From Syntrophaceae bacterium (GTDB lineage Bacteria; Desulfobacterota; Syntrophia; Syntrophales; Smithellaceae), in the NCBI GenBank assembly GCA_003139775.1, contig PLGI01000058.1, positions 1 through 43,508 of the forward strand: a stretch of 43,508 bases of DNA, given 5' to 3'. Under the pieces are notes generated by a model, which did no database searches, was not told the DNA's origin, and was given only the letters and a program-made list of their open reading frames with translations. The stretch's first letter is position 1. The number at the start of each line of letters is the position of its first letter. Of the stretch, positions 9,208-17,501 are shown piece after piece. The translations under genes and the position numbers were made by a program.

Positions 9208-11100
9208 TTATCGTATATTCCCATCATCAGAGCAAATCTTGCCTCTTTCGTTCTTTTTTACTTTGTACATGAACTGATCTACCCGGTGAACAAATGCCTT
9301 TATCTCTTCCTTAGGCTTGTATTGCGCCAGACCGATGCTTACCGTTATATAAACCTCTTGACCCAATACCGGGGAAAAATTTTCTTTCCTTAATTCTTTT
9401 TGGATTCTTTTCGCCGTTACGATTCCCTCCTCGCTCATGGTCATTGGCAAGATAATCGTAAATTCCTCGCCGCCGTAACGATAGGCGGAATCGATCTCGC
9501 GCAAGCTTCGTTTTATTGCATGACCAAGTCGCGATAACACATAATCTCCCTGAACATGGCCGTATGTGTCGTTAAAATCTTTAAACTTGTCGATATCCAA
9601 CAGCAGAAGAGTCAAAGGTTGTCCATAGCGGTTCGACCGCTCTATTTCTCTTTCCAGTTGAGCGTGAAAATGCCGGGAATTGTAAAGTTGAGTGAGGTCG
9701 TCGATTATGCTCAATTCCAAGTATCTCTTTTCGCTATCCCGCAACGCTTCAAGCATAACCTCCCTTTGTGACTCCAACCGCTTGCGCTCGGTGATATCGC
9801 GCAAGGTTCCGGAAGTACCACATGGTCTGCCATCTGAATCGGTAAGTATGCTTGCCGTGAGTGATGCGTATGTCTGTGTGCCGTCCTTCTTCTTCAGAAA
9901 GACTTCATAATCCCGGAGGAATCCACTCCGGGAGATCTCTGCTAAAAGTTTTTTCCGGTCTTTCGGGCTAACATAGACATCCGTGACCGGCTTTCCGATG
10001 AGTTCATCAGGAGACCATCCCGTGAGCCGATACAGCGATGGAGAGAGGACTCGGATGATACCCTTCTCATCTGTCTGATAGTAGAGGTCCTCGAATGATT
10101 CAAAAATCCGCCGATACTTGATTTCGCTTTCCATCAAGGCAGCCTCTGTTATTTTACGTTCTGTAATGTCTGTTACGGAAATCAAAGCCGTGGCTTTATC
10201 TTCATATTGGATGGGGCTTCCGGTCAGAATGACCCATTTTTCCAAGCCGTTTTTTGCAATGATTTTGAATTCGTAAGCACGAGGCAGTACCTTTCCCTGT
10301 TGACGATTGAAACCGCTTTGTTTTACCATGTCCCTGTAATCAGGGTGCACAATATCCCAAAAGTGCATGCCGCAGAGTTCCTTTTCCGTGTAACCGGAAA
10401 TTTCCTCAGCCGCACGATTCGCATAAATCCAACGGTCTCCCTGATGCATCATGATGGCAAAAGAGCTGGATTCGGCCAGCATGCGGAATTTTTCTTCACT
10501 GTTTCTTAATTTCTTTTCCGCCTGCTTGCGGTCGGTAATATCGCTCATCACGATGCGGATGGTCGTCGCGCCGTCTTTATCATTGCCGGCGGCCGCCACC
10601 ATATGCGCCCAAAATTGCGTGCCGATTTTATTCACCATCCGGAGTTCGCACGTCTGCGTTTTACCTGTGTTAAATAGTTTTTTGTGGTGCAGGTAGTAGA
10701 TGTCCTGATCTTCCTTGAAAATGAATTGGGTCAGCATCCGCTTGACCAGCGTACCCCGGGCCACACCCAGCATGGTGGCGGCGCTGAGATTGGCCTCTAG
10801 GATCAACCCTTGCTTGCTGACGGTGACATAGCCCACTGGTGCCAGGTCGTACAGGTCAAAGTACCGGATTAGCGAGTTGTCCAACTCCACCTGTGTGTGG
10901 CGCAGCTCGTCGTTCTGCATTTCCAGCTCGATCTGATACACGCGCAGTTCTTGGAGCGTCTGCCGCACCTCTTCGGACGACAGGGCTTCCGGGTTCTCCG
11001 GCGACAGTGCCTTTGTTTTACGGGCCATTTCTTCGGCCCGCCGGCGCAGGGCAGTAGCCTGCGGAGTCATGGATTTGGTATTCTTAACCGGCTTTTTCAT
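9208..11100 (-). CDS. PAS-PAS-PAS-GGDEF diguanylate cyclase
   Basis: About 630 aa. After the same N-terminal module as the kinase downstream come further PAS domains and a C-terminal GGDEF domain that should make cyclic-di-GMP from two GTP. The active site reads RYGGEEF and a product-inhibition I-site RxxD (REID) sits five residues before it, so both activity and feedback look intact. Start: ATG at 11100 (MKKPVKNTK) matches the start of the paralogue exactly. A longer frame from 11214 is open, but the 38 extra residues are translated from a dispersed repeat and have no support in the paralogue. The gap to the kinase is 41 bp. Confidence 0.92.
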   Translation of the reverse strand: MKKPVKNTKSMTPQATALRRRAEEMARKTKALSPENPEALSSEEVRQTLQELRVYQIELEMQNDELRHTQVELDNSLIRYFDLYDLAPVGYVTVSKQGLILEANLSAATMLGVARGTLVKRMLTQFIFKEDQDIYYLHHKKLFNTGKTQTCELRMVNKIGTQFWAHMVAAAGNDKDGATTIRIVMSDITDRKQAEKKLRNSEEKFRMLAESSSFAIMMHQGDRWIYANRAAEEISGYTEKELCGMHFWDIVHPDYRDMVKQSGFNRQQGKVLPRAYEFKIIAKNGLEKWVILTGSPIQYEDKATALISVTDITERKITEAALMESEIKYRRIFESFEDLYYQTDEKGIIRVLSPSLYRLTGWSPDELIGKPVTDVYVSPKDRKKLLAEISRSGFLRDYEVFLKKKDGTQTYASLTASILTDSDGRPCGTSGTLRDITERKRLESQREVMLEALRDSEKRYLELSIIDDLTQLYNSRHFHAQLEREIERSNRYGQPLTLLLLDIDKFKDFNDTYGHVQGDYVLSRLGHAIKRSLREIDSAYRYGGEEFTIILPMTMSEEGIVTAKRIQKELRKENFSPVLGQEVYITVSIGLAQYKPKEEIKAFVHRVDQFMYKVKKNERGKICSDDGNIR

Positions 11101-11104
11101 GTCG

Positions 11105-11240
11105 CTCTCGCTTCCGTTCCACTTTTTATTTGAATGTCCAATGTCCAACAAGGAATACCCAATTACTGATTTTAGTTGGCTCTGTATTTGTCTTTTCCCT
11201 TCATCATTGGACATTGAGTGTTGAATATTGGTTATTCACC
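11105..11240. repeat. Dispersed 3'-end repeat, copy A
   Basis: The stretch CTTCATCATTGGACATTGAG followed by TGTTGAATATTGGTTATTCA (~11200-11238) recurs in a slightly shorter form at 14614-14658. Both copies begin at the stop codon of a minus-strand gene (the CheB-CheR gene here, comEC there). A partly complementary arm (AATGTCCAATGTCCAACAAGG) lies at about 11133-11153, so a long hairpin could form. The otherwise open N-terminal extension of the GGDEF gene is a translation of this repeat. Confidence 0.55.
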
Positions 11241-14200
11241 GTTTTTATTTATCATCCGTTCCGTTGTTGCAATCGCATATATTTGCCCGGCCTCATTCAT
11301 CAAAGCTGTGACGGTCATCCAGATATTCACGACGGTACCGTCTTTGGCGATCCGTTGTGCACGATACGGCTTCAGAATTTCAGCCCGGCTAAGCTGATGA
11401 ATTATGGACACCGCTTTCTCTCGCTGTCTCTCCGGGATCTGGTCGCGGACGTTCATTGCCAGCGCCTCAGCTTCACTCCAACCATACATTCTCTTTGCGC
11501 CCGGGTTCCAGGCCAGGATGCGGCCTTCCAAATCCTGAACCGTGATGGCTTCGTGCGCATCGCGCACCACGATGGCCAGACGGTTCAGGGAATTCGCTTT
11601 GCGCAGCAATTCCTTTGTGTGTATCATCTCGGTGATGTTGAAGAAGGTGATCACCGTACCCTCGATTACGTTGTCAAGCGTGCGGTAGGGCAGGATGCGC
11701 ATTGTGTACCACGTGCCCGCCTTGGTCTGCACTTCTACCTCTTTAGGAATAAGGCTGTTGAGCACCGCCTGCGTGTCCGCCATAATGCTGTCGTAGCCCG
11801 TCAGGTTGGAGACGATGTGGCCCAATGGCCTTCCTACGTCGCTCCCGATCAGGTTGAAAATCGAGGTGGCGAACGGTGTGAAGCCCATGATGCACAGTTG
11901 ATGATCCACAAAGATGGTGCCGATGCCGGTGCCGGCCAGCAGGTTGTTCATGTCGTTGTTGGCCCGCGACAGATCGACCACCTTGGTTTGCAGCTCGGTG
12001 TTGACCGTGGACAGTTCCTCGTTGGTGGATTGCAGTTCCTCCTTGGAGGTCTCCAACTCCTCGTTGGTGGACTGCAATTCTTCGTTGATCGATTGCATCT
12101 CCTCGTTGGAGGATTTGAGCTCTTCGTTGGAGGTCTGAAGGTTTTCCTCTGTGGCTTGCAATTCCTGCTTGAGCGCGGCTATGCGCGCATCGGCATCCGA
12201 TGTCTGATTGCCGCTCACTGACGACTGATTAATAATCTGCGGGTCCGGCGGTGGCGCTTCTTCGAGGATGACCATGTATAGGGGCGCGTCAAGTGTCGCG
12301 GCGGTGCCTGCCGTCACCGGGCGGATGGTCAGGTCGACTGTGGTAAAATCGCCGTTGGTTTTGACGCGGAGGCCCGGGCGCCGAACGATCTCTTTGCCCG
12401 ATATGGCTTTGTGCAGGGCCGTGATCAGGTCAATCCGCAATCCTTCGCGGGCCATCTTCAGGATGTTGTTGATTCCGGCCTCGCCAGGGGTCGGTTCCAG
12501 ATAAATCCCGGTGCGGCCATGCAGGTAGAGGATTTCGCCCTGACCGTTGACGAGCGCGGCGGCTGGGGCGATCTGCTGCAAGAGCGCCTGTTCGGTCAGT
12601 TCGCGCAGTGGCAGTTTCCGTGGCAATACAGCCTTTAACGCGGACTGCGGAAGTGTCTCCTCCATCGCCGTCAGGTGTGGGATATAACGTTTTATAGCCG
12701 TCCGCTGAGAGTAATCTCCGTGAAAATCTTCTCTGCGTTGATAAATTTTCGACTTGCGATCCAGCGTGGTAAACATATCGCCAAACTCGCCCACGGTCTC
12801 CGAGGTGCCCAGAAAAAGAAAACCGTCCGGGTTAAGCGCGTAGTGGAACAGAAAAATGAGTTTCTTCTGCAAATCCCCACCCATATAGATCAGGAGGTTG
12901 CGGCAACTGATCAGATCGAGTTTGGAGAAGGGAGGGTCTTTGATGACGTTATGTTCGGAAAAGACTATAATGTCGCGGATGCGTTTGTGGATGCGGTACG
13001 CGCTGCCGTCGGACTCGGCTGTAAAAAATCGCGCCAACCTCTCCGGCGAGAGGTCGGCGGCGATTCTGGCAGGATAGAGGCCTTGCCGGGCTATGGCAAT
13101 CGCCTGGGGGTCTATGTCGGTGGCGAAAACCTGTATTATCTTGTAACTCTGCTTCAGCGTCTCCTGATGTTCGGTAAGCAGGATGGCGAGAGAGTAGGCT
13201 TCCTCGCCGGTGGAGCATCCCGGCGACCAGACGCGGACAACGCCGCCAGCGGGCTTGCCGGCAAAGAGCTTTGGAATGACCTGCTCTTCAAGCGCTTTGA
13301 ATATCTTCGGGTCGCGTAAGAAATTGGTCACGCCGATCAACAGATCGCGAAAGAGTGCTTCCACCTCGGCCGGTGTCTGCTGCAGATACTTGATGTATTC
13401 GTCTATCGATTCGATCTGCCCTACGGCCATGCGCCGTTCGATCCGGCGATGGATGGTGGATGGTTTGTACTGGGAAAAGTCGTGACCAGTCTGGGCGCGC
13501 AGCAGGATGAATATCTTCTTCAAGGTGTTCTCGGCCTTGGGCGTCGAAACGGTGTCGGGCAAAGGGGGCTTGCCAAAGGTATGGGCCACGTAAGCCATGA
13601 TTTGGGCGGGCATCTCCGCCGGAGGAAGCTCGTAATCCACCATACCGGTGGAGATGGCGCTGCGCGGCATGCCGTCGTACTCGGTGGAATCGGGATTCTG
13701 GACCATGACCATTCCGCCTTCGCCCTTGATGGCTCTCACGCCCAAGGTGCCATCAGAGCCGGTGCCCGAAAACACAATGCCGATGGCCCGCTCATGCTGA
13801 TCCTGGGCGAGCGACCTGAAGAAGAAGTCAATCGGCAGACGCTTGCCGCGCGGAAAGGAGGGTTCCAATAATTGCAGCGTGCCTTTCAGAAAAGCCATGT
13901 CGCGGCCCGGGGGAATGATGTAGGCGCAGTTGGGCCGTACTGTCATTCCATCCTCGACCTCAAAGACTTGCATGCGGGTGTAGCGCCGGATGAGTTCGGT
14001 GAGGATACTCTTATGGTCCGGGGCCAGGTGCTGCACCAGCACAAAGGCCATACCGGGATCGGTGCAGGCGGGCATGCCGGAGAAGAAGGCTTCAAACGCC
14101 TTCAATCCGCCCGCCGAAGCGCCGATGCCGACGATGGGAAAATTGACATCCGTGCTGTGCTCTTCAGTCGATTGTGGTGGCGGTGGTTCTTTCGGTATGG

Positions 14201-14249
14201 CGTTGGCCTGCTTTTTTTGACGGGATACAGGTTTGGTTTTGTTTTTCAT
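11232..14249 (-). CDS. CheB-CheR fusion with coiled coil and PAS domains
   Basis: 1005 aa. A CheB methylesterase domain (about 38-225) has the catalytic Ser in GASAGG, His in QHLAPDH and Asp in SGTGSDGT; it lacks the usual receiver. A CheR methyltransferase (about 245-500) follows, with TNFLRD and the SAM-binding VWSPGCSTGEEAYSLA. Next comes a long coiled coil made of near-identical heptad-like units (SNEEL/STNEEL), then two PAS domains, the last ending at the C-terminus with no kinase. Proteins of this plan are known in many environmental bacteria and are thought to act in chemosensory or stress signalling; no chemotaxis gene lies nearby. It is first in the four-gene minus-strand operon, 131 bp before the GGDEF gene. 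Confidence 0.92.
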   Translation of the reverse strand: MKNKTKPVSRQKKQANAIPKEPPPPQSTEEHSTDVNFPIVGIGASAGGLKAFEAFFSGMPACTDPGMAFVLVQHLAPDHKSILTELIRRYTRMQVFEVEDGMTVRPNCAYIIPPGRDMAFLKGTLQLLEPSFPRGKRLPIDFFFRSLAQDQHERAIGIVFSGTGSDGTLGVRAIKGEGGMVMVQNPDSTEYDGMPRSAISTGMVDYELPPAEMPAQIMAYVAHTFGKPPLPDTVSTPKAENTLKKIFILLRAQTGHDFSQYKPSTIHRRIERRMAVGQIESIDEYIKYLQQTPAEVEALFRDLLIGVTNFLRDPKIFKALEEQVIPKLFAGKPAGGVVRVWSPGCSTGEEAYSLAILLTEHQETLKQSYKIIQVFATDIDPQAIAIARQGLYPARIAADLSPERLARFFTAESDGSAYRIHKRIRDIIVFSEHNVIKDPPFSKLDLISCRNLLIYMGGDLQKKLIFLFHYALNPDGFLFLGTSETVGEFGDMFTTLDRKSKIYQRREDFHGDYSQRTAIKRYIPHLTAMEETLPQSALKAVLPRKLPLRELTEQALLQQIAPAAALVNGQGEILYLHGRTGIYLEPTPGEAGINNILKMAREGLRIDLITALHKAISGKEIVRRPGLRVKTNGDFTTVDLTIRPVTAGTAATLDAPLYMVILEEAPPPDPQIINQSSVSGNQTSDADARIAALKQELQATEENLQTSNEELKSSNEEMQSINEELQSTNEELETSKEELQSTNEELSTVNTELQTKVVDLSRANNDMNNLLAGTGIGTIFVDHQLCIMGFTPFATSIFNLIGSDVGRPLGHIVSNLTGYDSIMADTQAVLNSLIPKEVEVQTKAGTWYTMRILPYRTLDNVIEGTVITFFNITEMIHTKELLRKANSLNRLAIVVRDAHEAITVQDLEGRILAWNPGAKRMYGWSEAEALAMNVRDQIPERQREKAVSIIHQLSRAEILKPYRAQRIAKDGTVVNIWMTVTALMNEAGQIYAIATTERMINKNGE

Positions 14250-14344
14250 AGTTTAATTTTCCCTTAATATTTATTACGGGTGACTATGAGTTCCGCAGGA
14301 TTGCCGCCCCTGTGGTAAAATAATATTCCTTTGGTTTATGCTTT

Positions 14345-14379
14345 TGTCAATATTCTACATTGAAAAACCAAAAAGTCAA
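14345..14379 (-). promoter_or_regulatory. Candidate sigma-70 promoter for the signalling operon
   Basis: On the minus strand TTGACT (14379-14374) and TAGAAT (14357-14352) are 16 bp apart, about 95 bp before the CheB-CheR start. A second -35-like TTGACA (14350-14345) has TATTAT at 19-bp spacing (14325-14320). These are matches by eye in an AT-rich gap, so either, both or neither may work. Confidence 0.4.
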
Positions 14380-14418
14380 TATTATTTATGATCGTAAGAT
14401 ATTGTTTTTTCGTTGATT

Positions 14419-14585
14419 TGTAGGCGAATATTCCCGCCGCGTGAGGGTACGCGACCTACAATAATATTTTGCGCAATGTGGGGTCTAACCTGAAGGTCAC
14501 GCGACACGGCCTACATAACCATGTTTCACGCTGCATGGGGTCATGCGGCCTATACCGTTTTTGTAGGCCGGGTCACTGACCCGGC
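14419..14585. repeat. Cluster of REP-like palindromic units
   Basis: This part of the 400-bp gap between comEC and the CheB-CheR gene is GC-rich against its surroundings and holds several inverted repeats: TGTAGG (14419-14424) with CCTACA (14455-14460), a middle unit with GGCCTACA, and a perfect 19-nt palindrome GCCGGGTCA-C-TGACCCGGC at 14567-14585. TGTAGG/CCTACA motifs recur three or four times. It looks like a short array of degenerate REP-type elements. No gene is seen in 14250-14652. Confidence 0.6.
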
Positions 14586-14613
14586 GAATATCCAAAATTC
14601 AGGGAGAGGATTA

Positions 14614-14658
14614 TGTTTTTTCCTTCATCATTGGATATTGAATATTGTTTATTCATCT
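14614..14658. repeat. Dispersed 3'-end repeat, copy B
   Basis: CTTCATCATTGGATATTGAA followed by TATTGTTTATTCA matches the copy at 11200-11238 apart from an internal 7-base gap and single changes. It touches the comEC stop codon, as copy A touches that of the CheB-CheR gene. Confidence 0.6.
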
Positions 14659-17235
14659 TTTTTGTTTGACGAATGTGTTTATTCTTAAATTATTTCCGTC
14701 AGTCGTTAAAGTTACCGCTCCATCGCGGTCAGTGCGAAAAATACTAACTCCGGCATCGTTATATCTTTGGAGAGTTGACGGATGCGGATGGCGAAATACA
14801 TTCGCTTTGCCGGCGCTGACTATTGCATAACGGCAAGCTACAGCTTTAATGAATTCGGCGCTGCTGGAGTAACCTGAGCCGTGATGAGGAGCCACCAGAA
14901 CATCACTGCGTAAATCTATTTTAGATTCAATTAGCTGTTTTTCAACATCGGCGGAAATGTCGCCGGGGATAAGAAAACTTACCTTGCCGAACGTTATTTT
15001 CAAAACCAAAGAAGTGTCGTTGACTTCATCATAAGAAAGATTATTCATCTCATAAATAGAATAATTTGACGGCCACAAGACATTAACCCTGACACCGTTA
15101 AATATTTTTTCCGGGAATTTATTGGAAACCAGAGATACATTAATATTGTTACGCTTAATCGCTTTTTTCCACCCCGGATAATCTTCCAGGTCGATGGGCA
15201 GGTTTGATCTCCAGGCCTGCCGGACATTAAAATTATTCATAATGTAAATCAGTCCCAGTAAATGATCAGGATGAGGGTGGCTTAGCACTACCGTGTCAAC
15301 ATTGCTGATTCTTTCATGATAAAGAAAAGGAGCAAGGACAGATTTACCAGTATCAAAGGAACTATCCGAAAAACCGCCGCCGTCAATAAGCATATTTTTC
15401 CCGCCGGGAAACCGTACCAGGGTGGAATTTCCTTGTCCGACGTCAATAACCGTAATTTTTAAATCAGGGGATAATTTATCCCTGAAGGAAAGATAAATTA
15501 TATCAGCTGCAAAAAAGACAACAGTAGTAATTAATAAATATTTTAAAATCAGGAAACGGCGTGGTGAGAATCCTTTCTTGGTTTTTCTTTTCTTCCTCGC
15601 CTCGATAAATTGAATAACAAGAAAAATAAATAAATAAAATAATGTAATTTCAATGATGTTGGGTGTGATGCAATTGAAAGAAGACCAGGAAGGCGCCGCT
15701 AATTTGTTTATTATATTTACAGATATTTGCACAAAGAAAGAAGCCACTTTAATTAAATAACCGGCAATTACCGGGGAAAAGAAGGCGCATAAAATAAAAA
15801 ACATGGATATCGTTAGCACTAATGTTCCTAAAAGTGGAACTAAGATCAGATTGGCAATAATTGTTATGGAAGAGACACGGTTGGAATAATACATGATCAA
15901 AGGTAAAGTGCCGATGGTTACCGCGCTGCATACAAGAGCCGACAAATATATATACCGGATAATACTTTGACCCCATAACGGAAGAAGCGCAAGTTGCGGG
16001 AAAGATAGATTCCGGAAACGCGGAACAATGTAAATGAGCATTAACACGGCCATGAAAGAAAGTTGAAAAGAACTATCAAACACAGCTTCCGGTAAAATAA
16101 CCAGAATAATTAATCCTGCCCCGGCAAGCGTATTGTAAAGGTCGTTTTGTTTTCCTGAGATCAAGGCAATCAGAAAAATCAGCGCCATAAAAGTTGACCG
16201 CATCACGGGAATTTCCATTCCCGCAATAAAAGCGGAAATTAATACCATAAAGAACGCTGCTGCCGCAGCAATTTTGATTATATTAAATCTAAGCATCAGG
16301 TATTCTGAGGACTTCAAAATAAGAAAAACAAAGAAAAAAGCGGAAGCCGCAATTATTCCGATATGCAGACCGTTAATTGACAAAATATGTGAGGTGCCTG
16401 TCTTATTGAAATTGTCCCGCACGTCAGCAGGGATTGCTTTTTGATTGCCGATCGTCATGGCTTCGATGATTTCTCTTTGCGGCGAAGGAGCGTTTTTATA
16501 AATTATTTGTTTTAAGTAAAGTCTGAATGATTCCAGTTTTAATCTTATCGGGCTGGCGGAATTTTGTCTCAGCATTACAATACCAGAACTATCGGCGACA
16601 AATCCTGCGGCATAAATGCCCTGAAGGTTCAAATAATGTTCGTAATCAAAGCCGCCTGGATTATTAAAATTATGTATTCTTTTTAAGGTTGAATGAAAGC
16701 GGATAAAATCACCGTATTGGAAATTTAAATCCGGTGGAATTACCAGACGAATATTGCCCGAGACCGGAATATATGATTTATCTTTAATTACCCGCAGACA
16801 GCGTATAATTAACACGTTTTTATCGAGGTAGGCGAGGGGACTTTCTATGACAATTCCCTCCACGGTAACTTTGCCTTTATCAATATATTGTAATATCTTC
16901 CATTCATCTTCGATGAAATAATTTTGCTTTTGAATGTCAAAGACACCAAGCATAAAAATAAAACTGATAATTAAAAAGAAGTCGGCGGTTGACCATTTAT
17001 TCGTGAAACTCCAATTCCGAAAGTATAACCCGGCGCATGCTGGGCGAAGCGCTGCGGAATCTGTTTCCAAAGCTTGCTTCGGGGTTTTATACCCGTGATT
17101 TCTTATGGTTACAAAAAGAAGTAAAAGAATTGAAGCGAGTACAGCCAATAATAAATAATAGGAAACAGCGAAGTGGCTGCCGGCAATAATTCCGGCGATT
17201 AATGCGATTAAAAGATAAATTAATGGTCTGCGCAT
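14653..17235 (-). CDS. comEC: ComEC/Rec2-family DNA uptake channel protein
   Basis: 860 aa integral membrane protein for passage of single-stranded transforming DNA across the inner membrane. It has two N-terminal membrane segments, an OB-like periplasmic region (~110-220), the competence domain with NKTGTSHILSINGLHIGIIA and many membrane helices (~240-560), and a C-terminal metallo-beta-lactamase-like domain with VIDVGQGNSTLV and the metal motif SHPHPDHLLGL, then APHHGSGYSSS. Full length. Between the second and third membrane segments, residues ~48-80 are encoded by a 70-bp palindromic repeat (17023-17092) that seems to have entered in frame. It is divergent from pilS-pilR, which fits a link with type IV pilus-based uptake (inference). 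Confidence 0.92.
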   Translation of the reverse strand: MRRPLIYLLIALIAGIIAGSHFAVSYYLLLAVLASILLLLFVTIRNHGYKTPKQALETDSAALRPACAGLYFRNWSFTNKWSTADFFLIISFIFMLGVFDIQKQNYFIEDEWKILQYIDKGKVTVEGIVIESPLAYLDKNVLIIRCLRVIKDKSYIPVSGNIRLVIPPDLNFQYGDFIRFHSTLKRIHNFNNPGGFDYEHYLNLQGIYAAGFVADSSGIVMLRQNSASPIRLKLESFRLYLKQIIYKNAPSPQREIIEAMTIGNQKAIPADVRDNFNKTGTSHILSINGLHIGIIAASAFFFVFLILKSSEYLMLRFNIIKIAAAAAFFMVLISAFIAGMEIPVMRSTFMALIFLIALISGKQNDLYNTLAGAGLIILVILPEAVFDSSFQLSFMAVLMLIYIVPRFRNLSFPQLALLPLWGQSIIRYIYLSALVCSAVTIGTLPLIMYYSNRVSSITIIANLILVPLLGTLVLTISMFFILCAFFSPVIAGYLIKVASFFVQISVNIINKLAAPSWSSFNCITPNIIEITLFYLFIFLVIQFIEARKKRKTKKGFSPRRFLILKYLLITTVVFFAADIIYLSFRDKLSPDLKITVIDVGQGNSTLVRFPGGKNMLIDGGGFSDSSFDTGKSVLAPFLYHERISNVDTVVLSHPHPDHLLGLIYIMNNFNVRQAWRSNLPIDLEDYPGWKKAIKRNNINVSLVSNKFPEKIFNGVRVNVLWPSNYSIYEMNNLSYDEVNDTSLVLKITFGKVSFLIPGDISADVEKQLIESKIDLRSDVLVAPHHGSGYSSSAEFIKAVACRYAIVSAGKANVFRHPHPSTLQRYNDAGVSIFRTDRDGAVTLTTDGNNLRINTFVKQKR
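17023..17092. repeat. Palindromic repeat inserted in frame within comEC
   Basis: The ends GTATAACCC (17023-17031) and GGGTTTTATAC (17082-17092) are inverted copies of each other. The minus-strand sequence GGTATAAAACCCCGAAGCAA resembles GGTATGAACCCCAAAGCAAG at 17446-17465 in the adjacent gap. The protein segment it encodes (TPKQALETDSAALRPACAG) is polar and sits in a loop between two membrane helices. The same unit in a gene and in an intergenic gap suggests a mobile palindromic element. Confidence 0.55.
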
Positions 17236-17344
17236 ATTTTTAATCCCGCTGCTTGGAATCTCCCGGCTCCTGCCGGGTGGCGCTCTACTATTTTTCTCTA
17301 TAAGGAAAATAGTTCAAATTTATTAGCTAAAACTGCTAAAATAT

Positions 17345-17350
17345 TATAAT
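17345..17350 (+). promoter_or_regulatory. Possible -10 box for pilS
   Basis: TATAAT lies 150 bp before the pilS start, with only a poor -35 candidate (TTAGCT at 17323-17328, spacing 16). The repeat that follows would be in the 5' leader of the message. Confidence 0.25.
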
Positions 17351-17490
17351 ATGATTTTAATGAAACTCAGATATTACAAGCGCAGTGCAATAATATCTGT
17401 AAGTTGAATTATCCCACGTGCGAAGCTAAGTGGGGCTATATTAAGGGTATGAACCCCAAAGCAAGCTGTGGTGTTCATACTCGTGACTAA
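17351..17490 (+). repeat. Dispersed hairpin repeat, copy 2 (three stems)
   Basis: Upstream of pilS. Stem one is CAGATATTA with TAATATCTG; stem two CCCAC with GTGGG, in the context TTATCCC...GGGGCTA shared by the other copies; stem three GTATGAAC with GTTCATAC (17447-17480). The leading sequence ATGAAACTCA recurs at copy 3 (20594) and near 30143. Apart from this the 266-bp gap between comEC and pilS shows only the -10-like box. Confidence 0.65.
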
Positions 17491-17501
17491 AAGGAAACTA
17501 A

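Noticed and set aside
8669-9277. 202-aa plus-strand frame opposite the histidine kinase
   Set aside because: Shadow of a well-supported gene on the other strand with clear PAS motifs.
11101-11214. Longer N-terminus for the GGDEF protein
   Set aside because: The 38 extra residues are a translated dispersed repeat, and the paralogue starts at MKKPVKNTK.
11130-12221. 363-aa plus-strand frame opposite the CheB-CheR gene, with GGLQFLL-type repeats
   Set aside because: It is the antisense reading of the NEEL heptad repeats; no ribosome site and no family pattern.
13449-14267. Plus-strand frames of 131-140 aa opposite CheB
   Set aside because: Antisense of a GC-richer coding region; no start signals.
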